A stretch of DNA of 43,672 nt, taken from positions 1-43,672 of the forward strand of contig JAQGOU010000416.1 of assembly GCA_028293445.1 (NCBI GenBank). The letters run 5' to 3'. Below the pieces are notes generated by a model that was not told where the DNA came from, did not search any database, and saw only the letters and a program-made list of their open reading frames with translations. Position 1 is the first letter of the stretch, and each line of letters starts with the position of its first letter. This document shows positions 31,950-40,917 of this stretch, in pieces. The stretch comes from Verrucomicrobiales bacterium (lineage in GTDB: Bacteria; Verrucomicrobiota; Verrucomicrobiia; Limisphaerales; JACDHS01). Made by a program: the position numbers and the translations under genes.

Positions 31950-34900
31950 CTACTTTTCAAAGCTGTAACTTCCAGATTGGACATCAAATAAAGCCAATCC
32001 ATTTTCGATCCGCAGGAACGTGACACCTTTGGCCTTCGTTGCAGACTGACCGCTTTCCAGGATTGAGTCCGCGCTGGTGGCTGGAAGGTAAATCGTCGCG
32101 GAGCTGTTCGCGGGAACAGTGATGTTCCATTTGAACTTCCCGTTCTCTTTTTTCCAGTCGCTCGAAATCAAACCGTAAGGTGATCGATGCGTCGCTTTAA
32201 CGAAGGTCAAATCACCCACCGGCTGAGGCTTCATGATGATGTGCTTGAAACCGGTTTGTTCCGGATCGGCTTTGATGCCCGCGAGATCTTCGTGGAACCA
32301 GATCACCAGATCGCCCACGAGCATGAGGTGATTGCCGGAATTCATCGCCGGATCCGCAGTGTCGCCGTTCCACAATTCCCAGATCGTTGTGGCTCCCTTT
32401 TTAATCATATAACCCCAGCTTGGATAATCGGTTTTCGTTGCCATCGCATAGGAAATGTCAGCGCGCCCGTTGTCCGAAAGAACCCGGTTGAGCCATTGCC
32501 CGCCCACCAACCCGGTCGCGATGTGACCGCCAGTTCCTTCAAACGTTTTTACGAGATGATTGAAAACGCGTTCGCGTTGGTCTTCCGCGACCAGGCCGAA
32601 AGCCAACGGCAACACACAAGAGGTTTGCGTGCCGTTGTCGTATTGACCGAGGTCCGCTTTATAAAACTCTCTGTTAAAAGCATTCTTTAATTTCGCCGCA
32701 AGCGTTTGGTAATGCGCAACGTCCTCAGTTTTGCCGAGGATTTTTGCGTAACGACTCATCAAACGGCAGTTGTTATAGAAGTAAGCGGTGGCGAGCAGCG
32801 GCTTGCTGGTCTGACGTTTGGGATCTTTGGAATGAATCAGCGATTGTTCCTCGGGCGGCACACACCAGTCGCCGTAGCTGTCTTTCGAAATAATATTGTT
32901 CGTCGCGATGAAGCTGCTCATGTGATCCATCCACTTCTTCATCGAGGCGTAATGCGACGCTATGATCCCTTCATCACCGAATTGTTCATGTAACATTTGC
33001 GGCATGACAATGCTCGCGCTCGGCCAGGTGATGTTGTCGTTGTAAAGCGGCCAATAGCTCGGACAAACATCGGAGATGCTGCCGTTATCTTTCTGACCAT
33101 CAGCCATGTCCCGCAGCCACTTGGCGTAAAGATTATCGGTGTTAAACATGTAGGTTTCCCCCTTGCATTCAAAGGCGCGATCGCCGAGCCAACCCTGACG
33201 TTCATCGCGTTGAGGACAATCGGTGGGTGAGCTTCGATAATTATCGCGCAAACCCCATCGCACATTTTTCACGATCTGGTTCAGCAACGGATTGGAGCAG
33301 GTGAAGTCGCCCGCGTTTTCCAAATCGTCATGCACCTCGAGACCTTCGAGCGAGGAGAGCGATGGTTTGCCGGGAAAACCGATGAGTTCCACATAACGAA
33401 AGCCGTGGTAAGTAAAACGGGGTTCGTATACTTCAGCGCCTTTTCCATTAAGTGTGTATGTATCCGTGACTTTGCTGGAGCGCAGATTATCGAGGTAGAG
33501 TGTGCCGTCCGGTTTCAATTGTTCCGCATGGCGCATCGACACAGAGGTTCCTTTTGGCCCAGAGACCTTCAACCGACACCAGCCGACCATATTTTGCCCC
33601 ATGTCATAGATGTAAACGCCGGGCGTAAGTTCCTTCACCGAGATAGGCTTCAACGTTTGGGTCACCCGAATCGGTTCCGCCATTTGCGCGGAAACCCGTG
33701 CGCCGGGTCCGGCTACGAAACGCGCATCTTCCCAAGCTGCATCATGCTTGCCATCCTGCGGTTCGAACCCGAAGCGACTCCAGTTTTTCATTTCGAGCCG
33801 CGCATCGTATTCTTCGCCATCATATTCGTTGTTCGCACGGATTGGACCTCCATCGGTCAACTTCCAGGTGTTGTCGCTGACGACTTCATCGACCGATCCA
33901 TCGGCGTATTCAATACGCAGTTGAAAGAGGAGTTTCGGGCAACCATAGGTGCGGGTAGTCGTCGGCACGCTCAAGCGAGGTGCAAAGAACCGGCCGTTTC
34001 CAAGTATAACGCCAACGCAATTGCCACCACGGTGAATCTCAGAGGTCACATCGTGTGTGACGTAAAGAACCCGCTTGTCGTATTCAGTCATTCCGGGTGA
34101 AAGAACTTCATTCCCGATTTTTTTTCCGTTTAGGTAGAGCTCAGAAAGGCCTAGACCAGAAATGTAAGCCGTCGCACGGCGAATCTTGTGGTCGGTCGTA
34201 AACTCTTTCCGGAGATAACGAGCAGCGAGACGCCGATTCTCTGGTGTGCCGATCTCTCCCCACGGCGCCATGCCTACGGGCCCAAGCTTTTTCGCCGCTT
34301 TCCATTTGGTGTCGTTGAACTCGACCTTTTCCCAGCCATTGGTTGATTTCTTAGCAGCCTTCCACGTTTCATCCGTCGCGATGACGAGTGCCGGGTAATT
34401 CGCGAAGTTGACTTTCAGCAAGGCGAGCGCACCGCCTGGATTTGGAGCGTCACCGGTGTTGTTGATAGAGATGGCAATGACGTTCTTTCCGGCGTGCAAA
34501 CGCGCAGCGATATCGAAACTGGAAACTGCCTTGAAGTTGCTGCCGATGCCAATTTGCACTCCATTGACGAACGCAGCAAACCGATTGTCCCCGGTGACGA
34601 GGAGTTCTGCGGCAGAAACATGTTGGTCGGCGGGCATGTCAAAAGTTCGGCGGAAATAACGGTGAGCGATCGGAGCATTTTCAGCGGGGTTCCCAGTGCT
34701 TTCCGGATACCAGATCCACGAGGTCCCAGCGATGCTGGTTTTATGTTCTTCTTCCTCTTTGCCGATCCATTGGGCTTTCCAATCCGATGCCTTCAGCAGG
34801 CCCATCGTCCATTTGGACGGCTTACTCCATTGGGACGCTTTTCCGTCGGCATTCCAGGCGCGGACTTTCCAAAAACATTCCTGGTTTGCCGGCAACGGCT

Positions 34901-35186
34901 TGCCGGCATAGCGCACTTGAATCGAGCGGTCTGATTCCACCTTGCCGGTGCTCCAGAGATCCCCTTCGTCGCGGCCCAATTGTTTGGCGGAACTGGCGAC
35001 AAGGATTTCGTAGGCAGTTTGCTTTTCTCCGCGCTCCTGAGAAGAAACAATCCAGCTGAGGCGAGGCTTCAGCTCATCAATCCCCAGCGGATCGCGCAAG
35101 GATTCGCAACGCGGATCGCTCAGGTTAATGGAAGCGTGAACGACGGTGATCCCGGCGCAAAAAAGCGCCAACACGAGTTTCTTCAT
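31950..35186 (-). CDS. Secreted alpha-L-rhamnosidase, GH78, with extra domain
   Basis: A 1078-residue inverting glycosidase that releases terminal alpha-L-rhamnose from polysaccharides or glycosides. A signal peptide (KKLVLALFCAGITVVHA) exports it. The order is an N-terminal Fn3-like domain (LRDPLGIDELKPRLSWIV), an inserted sandwich at about 150-320 absent from the neighbouring paralogue, the lectin-like domain (YISGLGLSELYLNGKKIG), the beta domain (GVYIYDMGQNMVGW), the (alpha/alpha)6 barrel with PTDCPQRDERQGWLGD near 650-667 holding the acid, and TTIWELWNG near 933 holding the general base, then a C-terminal beta-sandwich (FKWNITVPANSSATIYLP). Last gene of the rhamnose unit, 17 bases after the paralogue. 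The substrate is not evident. Confidence 0.93.
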   Translation of the reverse strand: MKKLVLALFCAGITVVHASINLSDPRCESLRDPLGIDELKPRLSWIVSSQERGEKQTAYEILVASSAKQLGRDEGDLWSTGKVESDRSIQVRYAGKPLPANQECFWKVRAWNADGKASQWSKPSKWTMGLLKASDWKAQWIGKEEEEHKTSIAGTSWIWYPESTGNPAENAPIAHRYFRRTFDMPADQHVSAAELLVTGDNRFAAFVNGVQIGIGSNFKAVSSFDIAARLHAGKNVIAISINNTGDAPNPGGALALLKVNFANYPALVIATDETWKAAKKSTNGWEKVEFNDTKWKAAKKLGPVGMAPWGEIGTPENRRLAARYLRKEFTTDHKIRRATAYISGLGLSELYLNGKKIGNEVLSPGMTEYDKRVLYVTHDVTSEIHRGGNCVGVILGNGRFFAPRLSVPTTTRTYGCPKLLFQLRIEYADGSVDEVVSDNTWKLTDGGPIRANNEYDGEEYDARLEMKNWSRFGFEPQDGKHDAAWEDARFVAGPGARVSAQMAEPIRVTQTLKPISVKELTPGVYIYDMGQNMVGWCRLKVSGPKGTSVSMRHAEQLKPDGTLYLDNLRSSKVTDTYTLNGKGAEVYEPRFTYHGFRYVELIGFPGKPSLSSLEGLEVHDDLENAGDFTCSNPLLNQIVKNVRWGLRDNYRSSPTDCPQRDERQGWLGDRAFECKGETYMFNTDNLYAKWLRDMADGQKDNGSISDVCPSYWPLYNDNITWPSASIVMPQMLHEQFGDEGIIASHYASMKKWMDHMSSFIATNNIISKDSYGDWCVPPEEQSLIHSKDPKRQTSKPLLATAYFYNNCRLMSRYAKILGKTEDVAHYQTLAAKLKNAFNREFYKADLGQYDNGTQTSCVLPLAFGLVAEDQRERVFNHLVKTFEGTGGHIATGLVGGQWLNRVLSDNGRADISYAMATKTDYPSWGYMIKKGATTIWELWNGDTADPAMNSGNHLMLVGDLVIWFHEDLAGIKADPEQTGFKHIIMKPQPVGDLTFVKATHRSPYGLISSDWKKENGKFKWNITVPANSSATIYLPATSADSILESGQSATKAKGVTFLRIENGLALFDVQSGSYSFEK

Positions 35187-35203
35187 ATTTTTAAAGGCGC
35201 CCG

Positions 35204-37894
35204 TTACTTTGCCAACGGGCCAGTGAATTTATAGTTTCCCGAACCGACTTCGAAAATGGTGTGTCCCGGTTCAGCGCGAACGAACTGAACTCCTTTAGCT
35301 TTGCGAGCGGGCTTGCCGCTTTCACGAACGGTGGATTCGTCGGAGATCGGCAAATAAACTGTGGCCACCGTATTTGCCGGAATGGTGACGTTGAGACGAA
35401 ACTCGCCGTTCACCATTTCCCAATCGCTAACAATCTTTCCACGGATGGAATCATATTCTGCCTTGGCATAGGTCAACTCCCCCACGACGTTCGGCCTGAT
35501 CATGAAATGTTTGAAGCCTGGAGTGGTCGGGTCCGGGTTGATGCCAGCGAAGGCTTTATAGAAGCAGGCCACTACATCGCCATACATGATGTGATTGCGG
35601 GATTCAGCACCGCTCCATTGTTCCCATAACGTCGTGGCACCTTGCTCGATCCAATAGCCCCAGCTCGGTAGATCTTTCTGCGCAGCGATGCGATAGGCGA
35701 CGTCGGCCCGGCCATTTTCAAGTAAGGCGTTGAGCAGATATTTTGAACCAAGAATACCGGTGTCGATGTGCCAATTACTTTTCTCGACCGCTTTGACGAG
35801 ATTGTCCAAGACGCGCCGTTTGTTCTCTGGTTCGCACAAGCCTTGATACAACGCACAGCTCAGCGCAGTCTGACTCCCGTTGCCGTAACTACCGGTTTGT
35901 GGGTTTAAAAACTTTTTGTTGAAAGCGGTTTTGATGTCATTTGCCAGCTTGGTGTATTTGCGCGCTTCGGCTTCGTTGCCGGAATAGAGTGCGGCCAGCG
36001 CCGTAATCTGTGCATCGCGATAATAGTAGGCCGTGGAAGTAACATCAGCTGGAGTTTTCGTTTTGTAAGGAGCCCAATCATTCAAGCCGATATCCACAAT
36101 GTTGTTCTTGGCTTTGCTCGTGAGGTAATCGACGTAACGTTTGAAACCGTCGAAGTGGTCGCGGAGAATTTGCGTATCGCCGTAGTATTGATACATGTGC
36201 GATGGAATCAGCAGGAACGCACTGTCCCAGGCTGGTCCGTTGCCCCAGGTATAACCCCAACCGGCGGTTGGAACGATCCCGGGCAACATGCCGGTAGGAC
36301 GCTGCTCATCGCCTAGATCATTAATCCACTTCGTGTAAACGGTACTCGCGTCAAAAGTAAAGAGGCCTTGCTCCGCCGCAAGATGCGCGTCGCCGGTCCA
36401 GCCGTTTTTCTCCCGATGAGGACAGTCCGTCGGAATACCTTGCAGGTTGCTCAGATAAGACCAGCGAGCGTTGCGTGCGATCTTGTTGAAAAGCACGTTC
36501 GAGGATTCAAATTTTCCGACGGCTGGCACGGCGGAATGAATGAAGATGCCTTTCAGATTATCGAGTGTCGGCTTGCCTGGAAAGCCGGTGACTTCGACAT
36601 ATTGAAAGCCATGGTAGTCAAACCGCGAATGCCACTTTTCGGTTCTGCCGCCGCGTAAAATGTAAGTGTCAGTCTGGTGTGTCTGAGATGGGTCTAATTT
36701 TTTGACGTGCTTCTCTATATCCTGGGTATCGAGTGATCCGTCTTCGAACAACCGTTCGCCATGACGCAGTTGGACCTTCGTTCCGGCCGGGCCTTTAACC
36801 TTCAGTTCGCAGAAACCGGCAAAATTTTGGCCCATATCAAAAATGAACACGCCCGGTTTTGGTTCGGAGACTTTGATCGGAGTAATCGTTTCAAACGCTC
36901 TGATCGGGACGTTTGCCTGTGCAGAAATTTTACCTTTAGGAGCTTCAACGATCTTGGCGCGTTCCCAGTTTGTATCTCTAAACTCACCAGTATCCCAACC
37001 CGATTGCTCCAGACGAGCATCGTAGGTTTCACCCGCGTAAATGCTGTCGAACGTAATAGGCCCGGTCGACGTGCGCCATTGTTCATCGCTTACGATTCTC
37101 TGATTCGTCCCGTCCGTATAAGTGATCTCGAGTGAGAGGAGAAGCTTCGGAGCCTCGCGCCACGGAGCCTCATGAAAATTCCAAACCGCACGGGTGTGGC
37201 AATTATACCAACCGGTTCCCAAGATCACGCCGATAGCATTATTGCCGCGCTTTAAATTCTCGGTGACATCGTAGGTAACGTAGAGATCACGCTTATCGTA
37301 GCGTGTGTAACCCGGATCAAGCAGGTGATTGCCGACTTTTGCACCGTTGAGGTGAAGTTCGTAGTAACCGAGGCCGCAGATGTAAACACGAGCCTCCTTG
37401 ATCTTCTTTTCCACAGAAAATGCACGGCGCAAAAAGGGCGCAGCCTGGTAGTTGGTATCGGTGGTGCGGCCGATCCACTTCGCATTCCAATCAGCGGGAT
37501 CCAGCAGTCCCATTTCCCACGTGGCCGTTTCGCTGGTTGAAACCTTCCCATCCTGATCCCACGTGCGAACTTTCCAAAAGCAGTGCTGGCGTGAAGCAAG
37601 TTGCTTTCCGCCGTAGGCAATTTGCGCCGTTTCGTCCGAGTCAATTTTGCCGCTGTCCCACAGGTCGCCTCTGTTTTTCTTCAGATTCGCTGGACTGCTC
37701 GCGACGATGATTTCGTAAGCACTCTGCTTTTGGTCACGCTCCTTCGACTTTATTTCCCAACTCAATCGCGGCGCTGCCCGTTCAATCCCGAGAGGATTGT
37801 CGAGATACTCGCAGCGAAGCCGGACCGGATGGAATCCAGCCTGAAGTGACGTGGCGAACAATGTCGCCGCGAAAAAAGTGGAAACAGAACGCAT
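35204..37894 (-). CDS. Secreted alpha-L-rhamnosidase, GH78
   Basis: An 896-residue paralogue of the next gene downstream, with the same domain order but without its ~170-residue insertion. A signal peptide (RSVSTFFAATLFATSLQAG) is followed by the Fn3-like start (LDNPLGIERAAPRLSWEI), lectin-like domain (YICGLGYYELHLNGAKVG), GVFIFDMGQNFAGF, then the barrel with PTDCPHREKNGWTGDAH near residue 488 (general acid region) and TTLWEQWSG near 754 (general base Glu). The closing domain ends FRLNVTIPANTVATVYLP. The family's length range is 700-1100. It lies 57 bases downstream of rhaS on the same strand, so one transcript could couple rhamnose release, import and isomerisation. The two paralogues likely handle different linkages. 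Confidence 0.94.
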   Translation of the reverse strand: MRSVSTFFAATLFATSLQAGFHPVRLRCEYLDNPLGIERAAPRLSWEIKSKERDQKQSAYEIIVASSPANLKKNRGDLWDSGKIDSDETAQIAYGGKQLASRQHCFWKVRTWDQDGKVSTSETATWEMGLLDPADWNAKWIGRTTDTNYQAAPFLRRAFSVEKKIKEARVYICGLGYYELHLNGAKVGNHLLDPGYTRYDKRDLYVTYDVTENLKRGNNAIGVILGTGWYNCHTRAVWNFHEAPWREAPKLLLSLEITYTDGTNQRIVSDEQWRTSTGPITFDSIYAGETYDARLEQSGWDTGEFRDTNWERAKIVEAPKGKISAQANVPIRAFETITPIKVSEPKPGVFIFDMGQNFAGFCELKVKGPAGTKVQLRHGERLFEDGSLDTQDIEKHVKKLDPSQTHQTDTYILRGGRTEKWHSRFDYHGFQYVEVTGFPGKPTLDNLKGIFIHSAVPAVGKFESSNVLFNKIARNARWSYLSNLQGIPTDCPHREKNGWTGDAHLAAEQGLFTFDASTVYTKWINDLGDEQRPTGMLPGIVPTAGWGYTWGNGPAWDSAFLLIPSHMYQYYGDTQILRDHFDGFKRYVDYLTSKAKNNIVDIGLNDWAPYKTKTPADVTSTAYYYRDAQITALAALYSGNEAEARKYTKLANDIKTAFNKKFLNPQTGSYGNGSQTALSCALYQGLCEPENKRRVLDNLVKAVEKSNWHIDTGILGSKYLLNALLENGRADVAYRIAAQKDLPSWGYWIEQGATTLWEQWSGAESRNHIMYGDVVACFYKAFAGINPDPTTPGFKHFMIRPNVVGELTYAKAEYDSIRGKIVSDWEMVNGEFRLNVTIPANTVATVYLPISDESTVRESGKPARKAKGVQFVRAEPGHTIFEVGSGNYKFTGPLAK

Positions 37895-37951
37895 AAAAGA
37901 GAAACCGCTAACCTGCGTCTTTAACAGAGCCGGTTAACGGTTTGAATCCGA

Positions 37952-38929
37952 CTAAAAATCAAACTTATCGATGTTGTCTTTATTGAAGATGAACGGTTTG
38001 CCCAACATGATGTTGTCACCGTCGATTTTGAATTCGCCGAGTTTCCCAGCTGTCACCGTTTTATCTCCCGGTTTCAACTCGCCTTTGGCGAGCTTCGTCG
38101 CGGCATAAACGGCGAGGTAGCCGAGGTCTTCCGTGTTCCAAAGAATCACGCTATCGGTCACGCCGCTGTGGACATAACGCTTGTTCTCATTGGGCAACCC
38201 AAGGCCAAGCACTTTCACTTTGCCGGTCTTGCCTGCTTGTTTCACCGCTTCGGCTGCGCCCGGAACCCCTGGGGAGCAAATCGCCATGATGCATTTCAGA
38301 TTCGGATTGGCGCTCATCAACGCAGTCGCTTCGCTCTGCGCTTTATCTTTCAAATCATCGCAGGGACGAGTCGCCACCAATTTCATCTTGGGATACTTAT
38401 CCTTGAGACGGGCTTCGATATTCTTTTGCCATTCGCGCATGTTGGCCGCGGTGAGTGTGGCCGTGATGATCGCAAATTCACCTTCGTTGTTGCAGAGGCG
38501 CGCCGCTTCATCCATCAACGTGTAACCGATCCCTTCGGGCGTCGCCTGGTTCACGAAAAAGCTGCGCGCATCCGGCAACGCATCGGCATCATAGGTCAAC
38601 ACTTTCACACCGGCCTTCTGCGCTTTGCGGAGCGCGGTGGAAATGCCTTCTTTGTTTTCGGCAGCGACCGCAATCGCATCGACGCCGAGTGTGATCCAGT
38701 TCTCAACGATTTCGTTCTGCTTGGCGGCGTTGGAATCAGTCGGGCCGTCGAACAGAAGTTCCACACCCAATTCTTTTGCGGCCTTATCCGCGCCGCCTTT
38801 GCAGGATATAAAGTAAGCGTTGCCTTTAGCCTTGGGCAGCATGGCGACGATGAGTTTGTCGGCAGCGTGTGAACTGATTCCCGCCAGTGCGAAACCGGCG
38901 ACGACGAGTGAAGCGATAATTTGTTTCAT
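37952..38929 (-). CDS. rhaS: Rhamnose ABC transporter, substrate-binding protein
   Basis: A 325-residue periplasmic sugar-binding protein of the RbsB/LacI-type fold that would bind L-rhamnose for the RhaTPQ transporter. Signal: KQIIASLVVAGFALAGISSHA. The ligand fold shows VAMLPKAKGNAYFISCKGGA, DGPTDSNAAKQNEIVENWI, GVDAIAVAAENKEGI, VLTYDADALPDARSFFVNQ, IMAICSPGVPGAAEAV and the C-terminal VILWNTEDLGYLAVYAA, all as in the RhaS family. ATG 38929 overlaps the rhaQ stop as ATGA; a frame extending to 38977 lies inside rhaQ and is rejected. RhaS here denotes the transport protein, not the E. coli regulator of the same name. Specificity for rhamnose is inferred from the neighbours. Confidence 0.9.
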   Translation of the reverse strand: MKQIIASLVVAGFALAGISSHAADKLIVAMLPKAKGNAYFISCKGGADKAAKELGVELLFDGPTDSNAAKQNEIVENWITLGVDAIAVAAENKEGISTALRKAQKAGVKVLTYDADALPDARSFFVNQATPEGIGYTLMDEAARLCNNEGEFAIITATLTAANMREWQKNIEARLKDKYPKMKLVATRPCDDLKDKAQSEATALMSANPNLKCIMAICSPGVPGAAEAVKQAGKTGKVKVLGLGLPNENKRYVHSGVTDSVILWNTEDLGYLAVYAATKLAKGELKPGDKTVTAGKLGEFKIDGDNIMLGKPFIFNKDNIDKFDF

Positions 38930-39981
38930 GCGATTTTTGTTTGTTGCGGTAAGTGACTTTGACGGCGAGAACGCCATGTTGACAAGATTTTTGGGAGCAC
39001 ACTACTGCACAGGGCAAGCAGCAACAGCGCGCCCGTCATCATGCCGGAAAGTTCCTCGGCGGAGTTGTGTCGGATCACAATGGGCAGGCAGGCCAGGCCG
39101 TTTTTCAAAACAGCAATTGCCGCCACACCGAGCAGAGTGCCATGAACGGAACCGATGCCGCCGAAAATACTTGTGCCGCCGAGCACGACGGCCGTGATGG
39201 CAAAAAGCTCATAGCCGGTGCCCGCATCGGCCTTGGCTTGTCCAAGTCGTGCCGTATAAATAATCGCTGCGAGCGCCGCCACGATGCCTGCGAGCACATA
39301 AACCATGGTCAATCGTCGTTCGACGGAAATTCCCGCGTAGCGTGTTCCTTCTGGCGAAAACCCGATCGCACGAAAGGATCGGCCGAAGGTTGTGCGATGC
39401 ACAAGGAGCCACGTCGCTATGGCAACGACAATGAAAAGCCATGCTTGCGCTGGCAAGCCGAGCCAGCGTTCCTGGCCCAGGAACAAAAATGAAGCCGGAA
39501 AATCAGTATAGGTCACAGAGCCGTGCGTGATCGCTTCCGCCAAACCGCGAAAGAGCGAGTAGGTTCCGAGGGTTACAATGAGCGCCGGAATCCGCAGTGT
39601 CGTGATGAGGGTCGCGTTTAATCCGCCCGCCAGCGCGCCCACACCGACTGCACAGACAGCTGCCATGCCGATGGAGAGATGCGCATCGTGCCACAGTTTT
39701 CCAAAGACAATCGCGGTTAAGCCCAGTAGCGACCCGATTGATAAATCAATTCCTCCAGTGAGAATGACCGGCGTCAGCGCGAGCGCGAGCAACCCGATTT
39801 CGCAGGAATGCCGCAGGATATCGAACTGCCTATCCATGGTGCCGAAGCCCACAGTTATGCCACGGCGATTCATCGAGGTTCCGAAGTAATAGAAAAGCAG
39901 CCACTCCACGACCAACACGAACAGCAGAATGGTTTCATGCCGCAGCAGGATTCTTTTCCATCCGTGTTTATCTGTGTTCAT
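38926..39981 (-). CDS. rhaQ: Rhamnose ABC transporter, permease
   Basis: A 351-residue inner-membrane permease of the RbsC/BPD_transp_2 family with about ten hydrophobic segments, for example LLFVLVVEWLLFYYF, ALALTPVILTGGIDLSIGSLL and LLGVAAIAVLKNGLACL. The motif TGGIDLSIGSLL and GFSPEGTRYAGI (EAA-like loop contacting the ATPase) fit the family. It pairs with rhaP as the two halves of the channel. The start ATG 39981, with the next eight codons (NTDKHGW and K), falls in a dispersed CCACGGAT repeat (39959-39991), so these residues are repeat-derived rather than conserved. The next internal ATG is at residue 37. The gene starts 6 bases after the rhaP stop and its stop overlaps rhaS. Confidence 0.9.
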   Translation of the reverse strand: MNTDKHGWKRILLRHETILLFVLVVEWLLFYYFGTSMNRRGITVGFGTMDRQFDILRHSCEIGLLALALTPVILTGGIDLSIGSLLGLTAIVFGKLWHDAHLSIGMAAVCAVGVGALAGGLNATLITTLRIPALIVTLGTYSLFRGLAEAITHGSVTYTDFPASFLFLGQERWLGLPAQAWLFIVVAIATWLLVHRTTFGRSFRAIGFSPEGTRYAGISVERRLTMVYVLAGIVAALAAIIYTARLGQAKADAGTGYELFAITAVVLGGTSIFGGIGSVHGTLLGVAAIAVLKNGLACLPIVIRHNSAEELSGMMTGALLLLALCSSVLPKILSTWRSRRQSHLPQQTKIA

Positions 39982-39991
39982 CCGTGGTTAA
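39959..39991. repeat. Dispersed CCACGGAT-type repeat at the rhaP-rhaQ junction
   Basis: Read on the minus strand it is TTAACCACGGATGAACACAG followed by ATAAACACGGATGG. It contains the rhaP stop codon (TAA, 39988-39990) and the rhaQ ATG (39979-39981). Other copies or fragments in the window are at 20227-20242, 31589-31620, 31658-31677 and 31913-31930. Confidence 0.85.
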
Positions 39992-40917
39992 GTTTTTTGT
40001 TTCCGGGTCCGCAACCCATCGGTCACGACCGCGAGCAAAATAATTCCGCCCTGGATCGCTTTTTCCCAATACGCCTCGACGTGCAGATGCGTGAGTGCAG
40101 GACTGACGCATGCGAGGAGCAGCAATCCGGCGAACACGCCCCAGAGATTGCCGCGTCCACCCGAGATTGCCACGCCACCGACGACCACGGCGGCGATTAC
40201 TTTCAGTTCCAGGCCCGTGCCGGACAGTGGTTGGACTTGCGGCGACTGCGCAATGTTCATCATTGCAGCCAAACCGGTCAGCGCGCCGATGAAAGCGAAT
40301 GTAGAAAAGGTAACGAGTTGCGGACGAATGCCAGAGAGTCGGGAAGCTTCGGCATCCGTGCCGACCGCGTAAACAAATCTTCCGGCGGAAAGTAGCTTCA
40401 TCGCAAACGCCATCACGACGAGCAACGCCACCGAAGCCGTCACGAGCAACCATTGCCCACCGACCTGACTCAAGCCAAACCACTGCACCGTGTCGGGGAG
40501 ATTCACGAATTCGCCCTGGCGCGCCATGTTCAATCCCTGCCGTAACGTGACCATCGTCGCCAGCGTGACGACAATTGATGGGAGTTTAAGTCCGGCGACA
40601 AGCCAGCCATTTACAGCGCCCATCAACACACCAAAAAAAACCGAGGAGAGAAATACTATCGGCAACGGCCAACCTTTGGCGGCCAATAAACCCGCGCAGA
40701 CGCTGCAGACGGCAAATTGTGATCCAACCGAGATATCAATTTGTCGCGCGATAATGACCAGCGCCATACCGCACGCGATCACGATGGTCGGTGCTTCTCG
40801 CGTCAGGAGCGAGAGCAGCGGCTGCGGCTGATAGAAGCCGGGAGCGACGATTGCCATTACGAGCAGTAAGATGCCGAGCGCGATGGCGACGGAGATTTCG
40901 CGGAAATACTTTTTCAC
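39988..40917 (-). CDS. rhaP: Rhamnose ABC transporter, permease
   Basis: A 309-residue inner-membrane permease of the same RbsC type. It has around eight to ten hydrophobic segments (ISVAIALGILLLVMAIVAPG, IVIACGMALVIIARQIDISVG, PIVFLSSVFFGVLMGAVNG, LLVTASVALLVVMAFAM, FSTFAFIGALTGLAAMMNI). The family motif RQIDISVGSQFAV and the ATPase-contact loop VGTDAEASRLSGI are present. Its ATG overlaps the rhaT stop by four bases (ATGA). The end carries a short basic tail (LRTRKQKT) and the stop codon lies in the dispersed repeat that also starts rhaQ. Together with rhaQ it forms the membrane channel of the importer. Confidence 0.9.
   Translation of the reverse strand: MKKYFREISVAIALGILLLVMAIVAPGFYQPQPLLSLLTREAPTIVIACGMALVIIARQIDISVGSQFAVCSVCAGLLAAKGWPLPIVFLSSVFFGVLMGAVNGWLVAGLKLPSIVVTLATMVTLRQGLNMARQGEFVNLPDTVQWFGLSQVGGQWLLVTASVALLVVMAFAMKLLSAGRFVYAVGTDAEASRLSGIRPQLVTFSTFAFIGALTGLAAMMNIAQSPQVQPLSGTGLELKVIAAVVVGGVAISGGRGNLWGVFAGLLLLACVSPALTHLHVEAYWEKAIQGGIILLAVVTDGLRTRKQKT

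Noticed and set aside
33330-34100. 256-residue plus-strand frame inside the larger GH78 gene
   Set aside because: Antisense to a well-supported catalytic domain; no family recognised.
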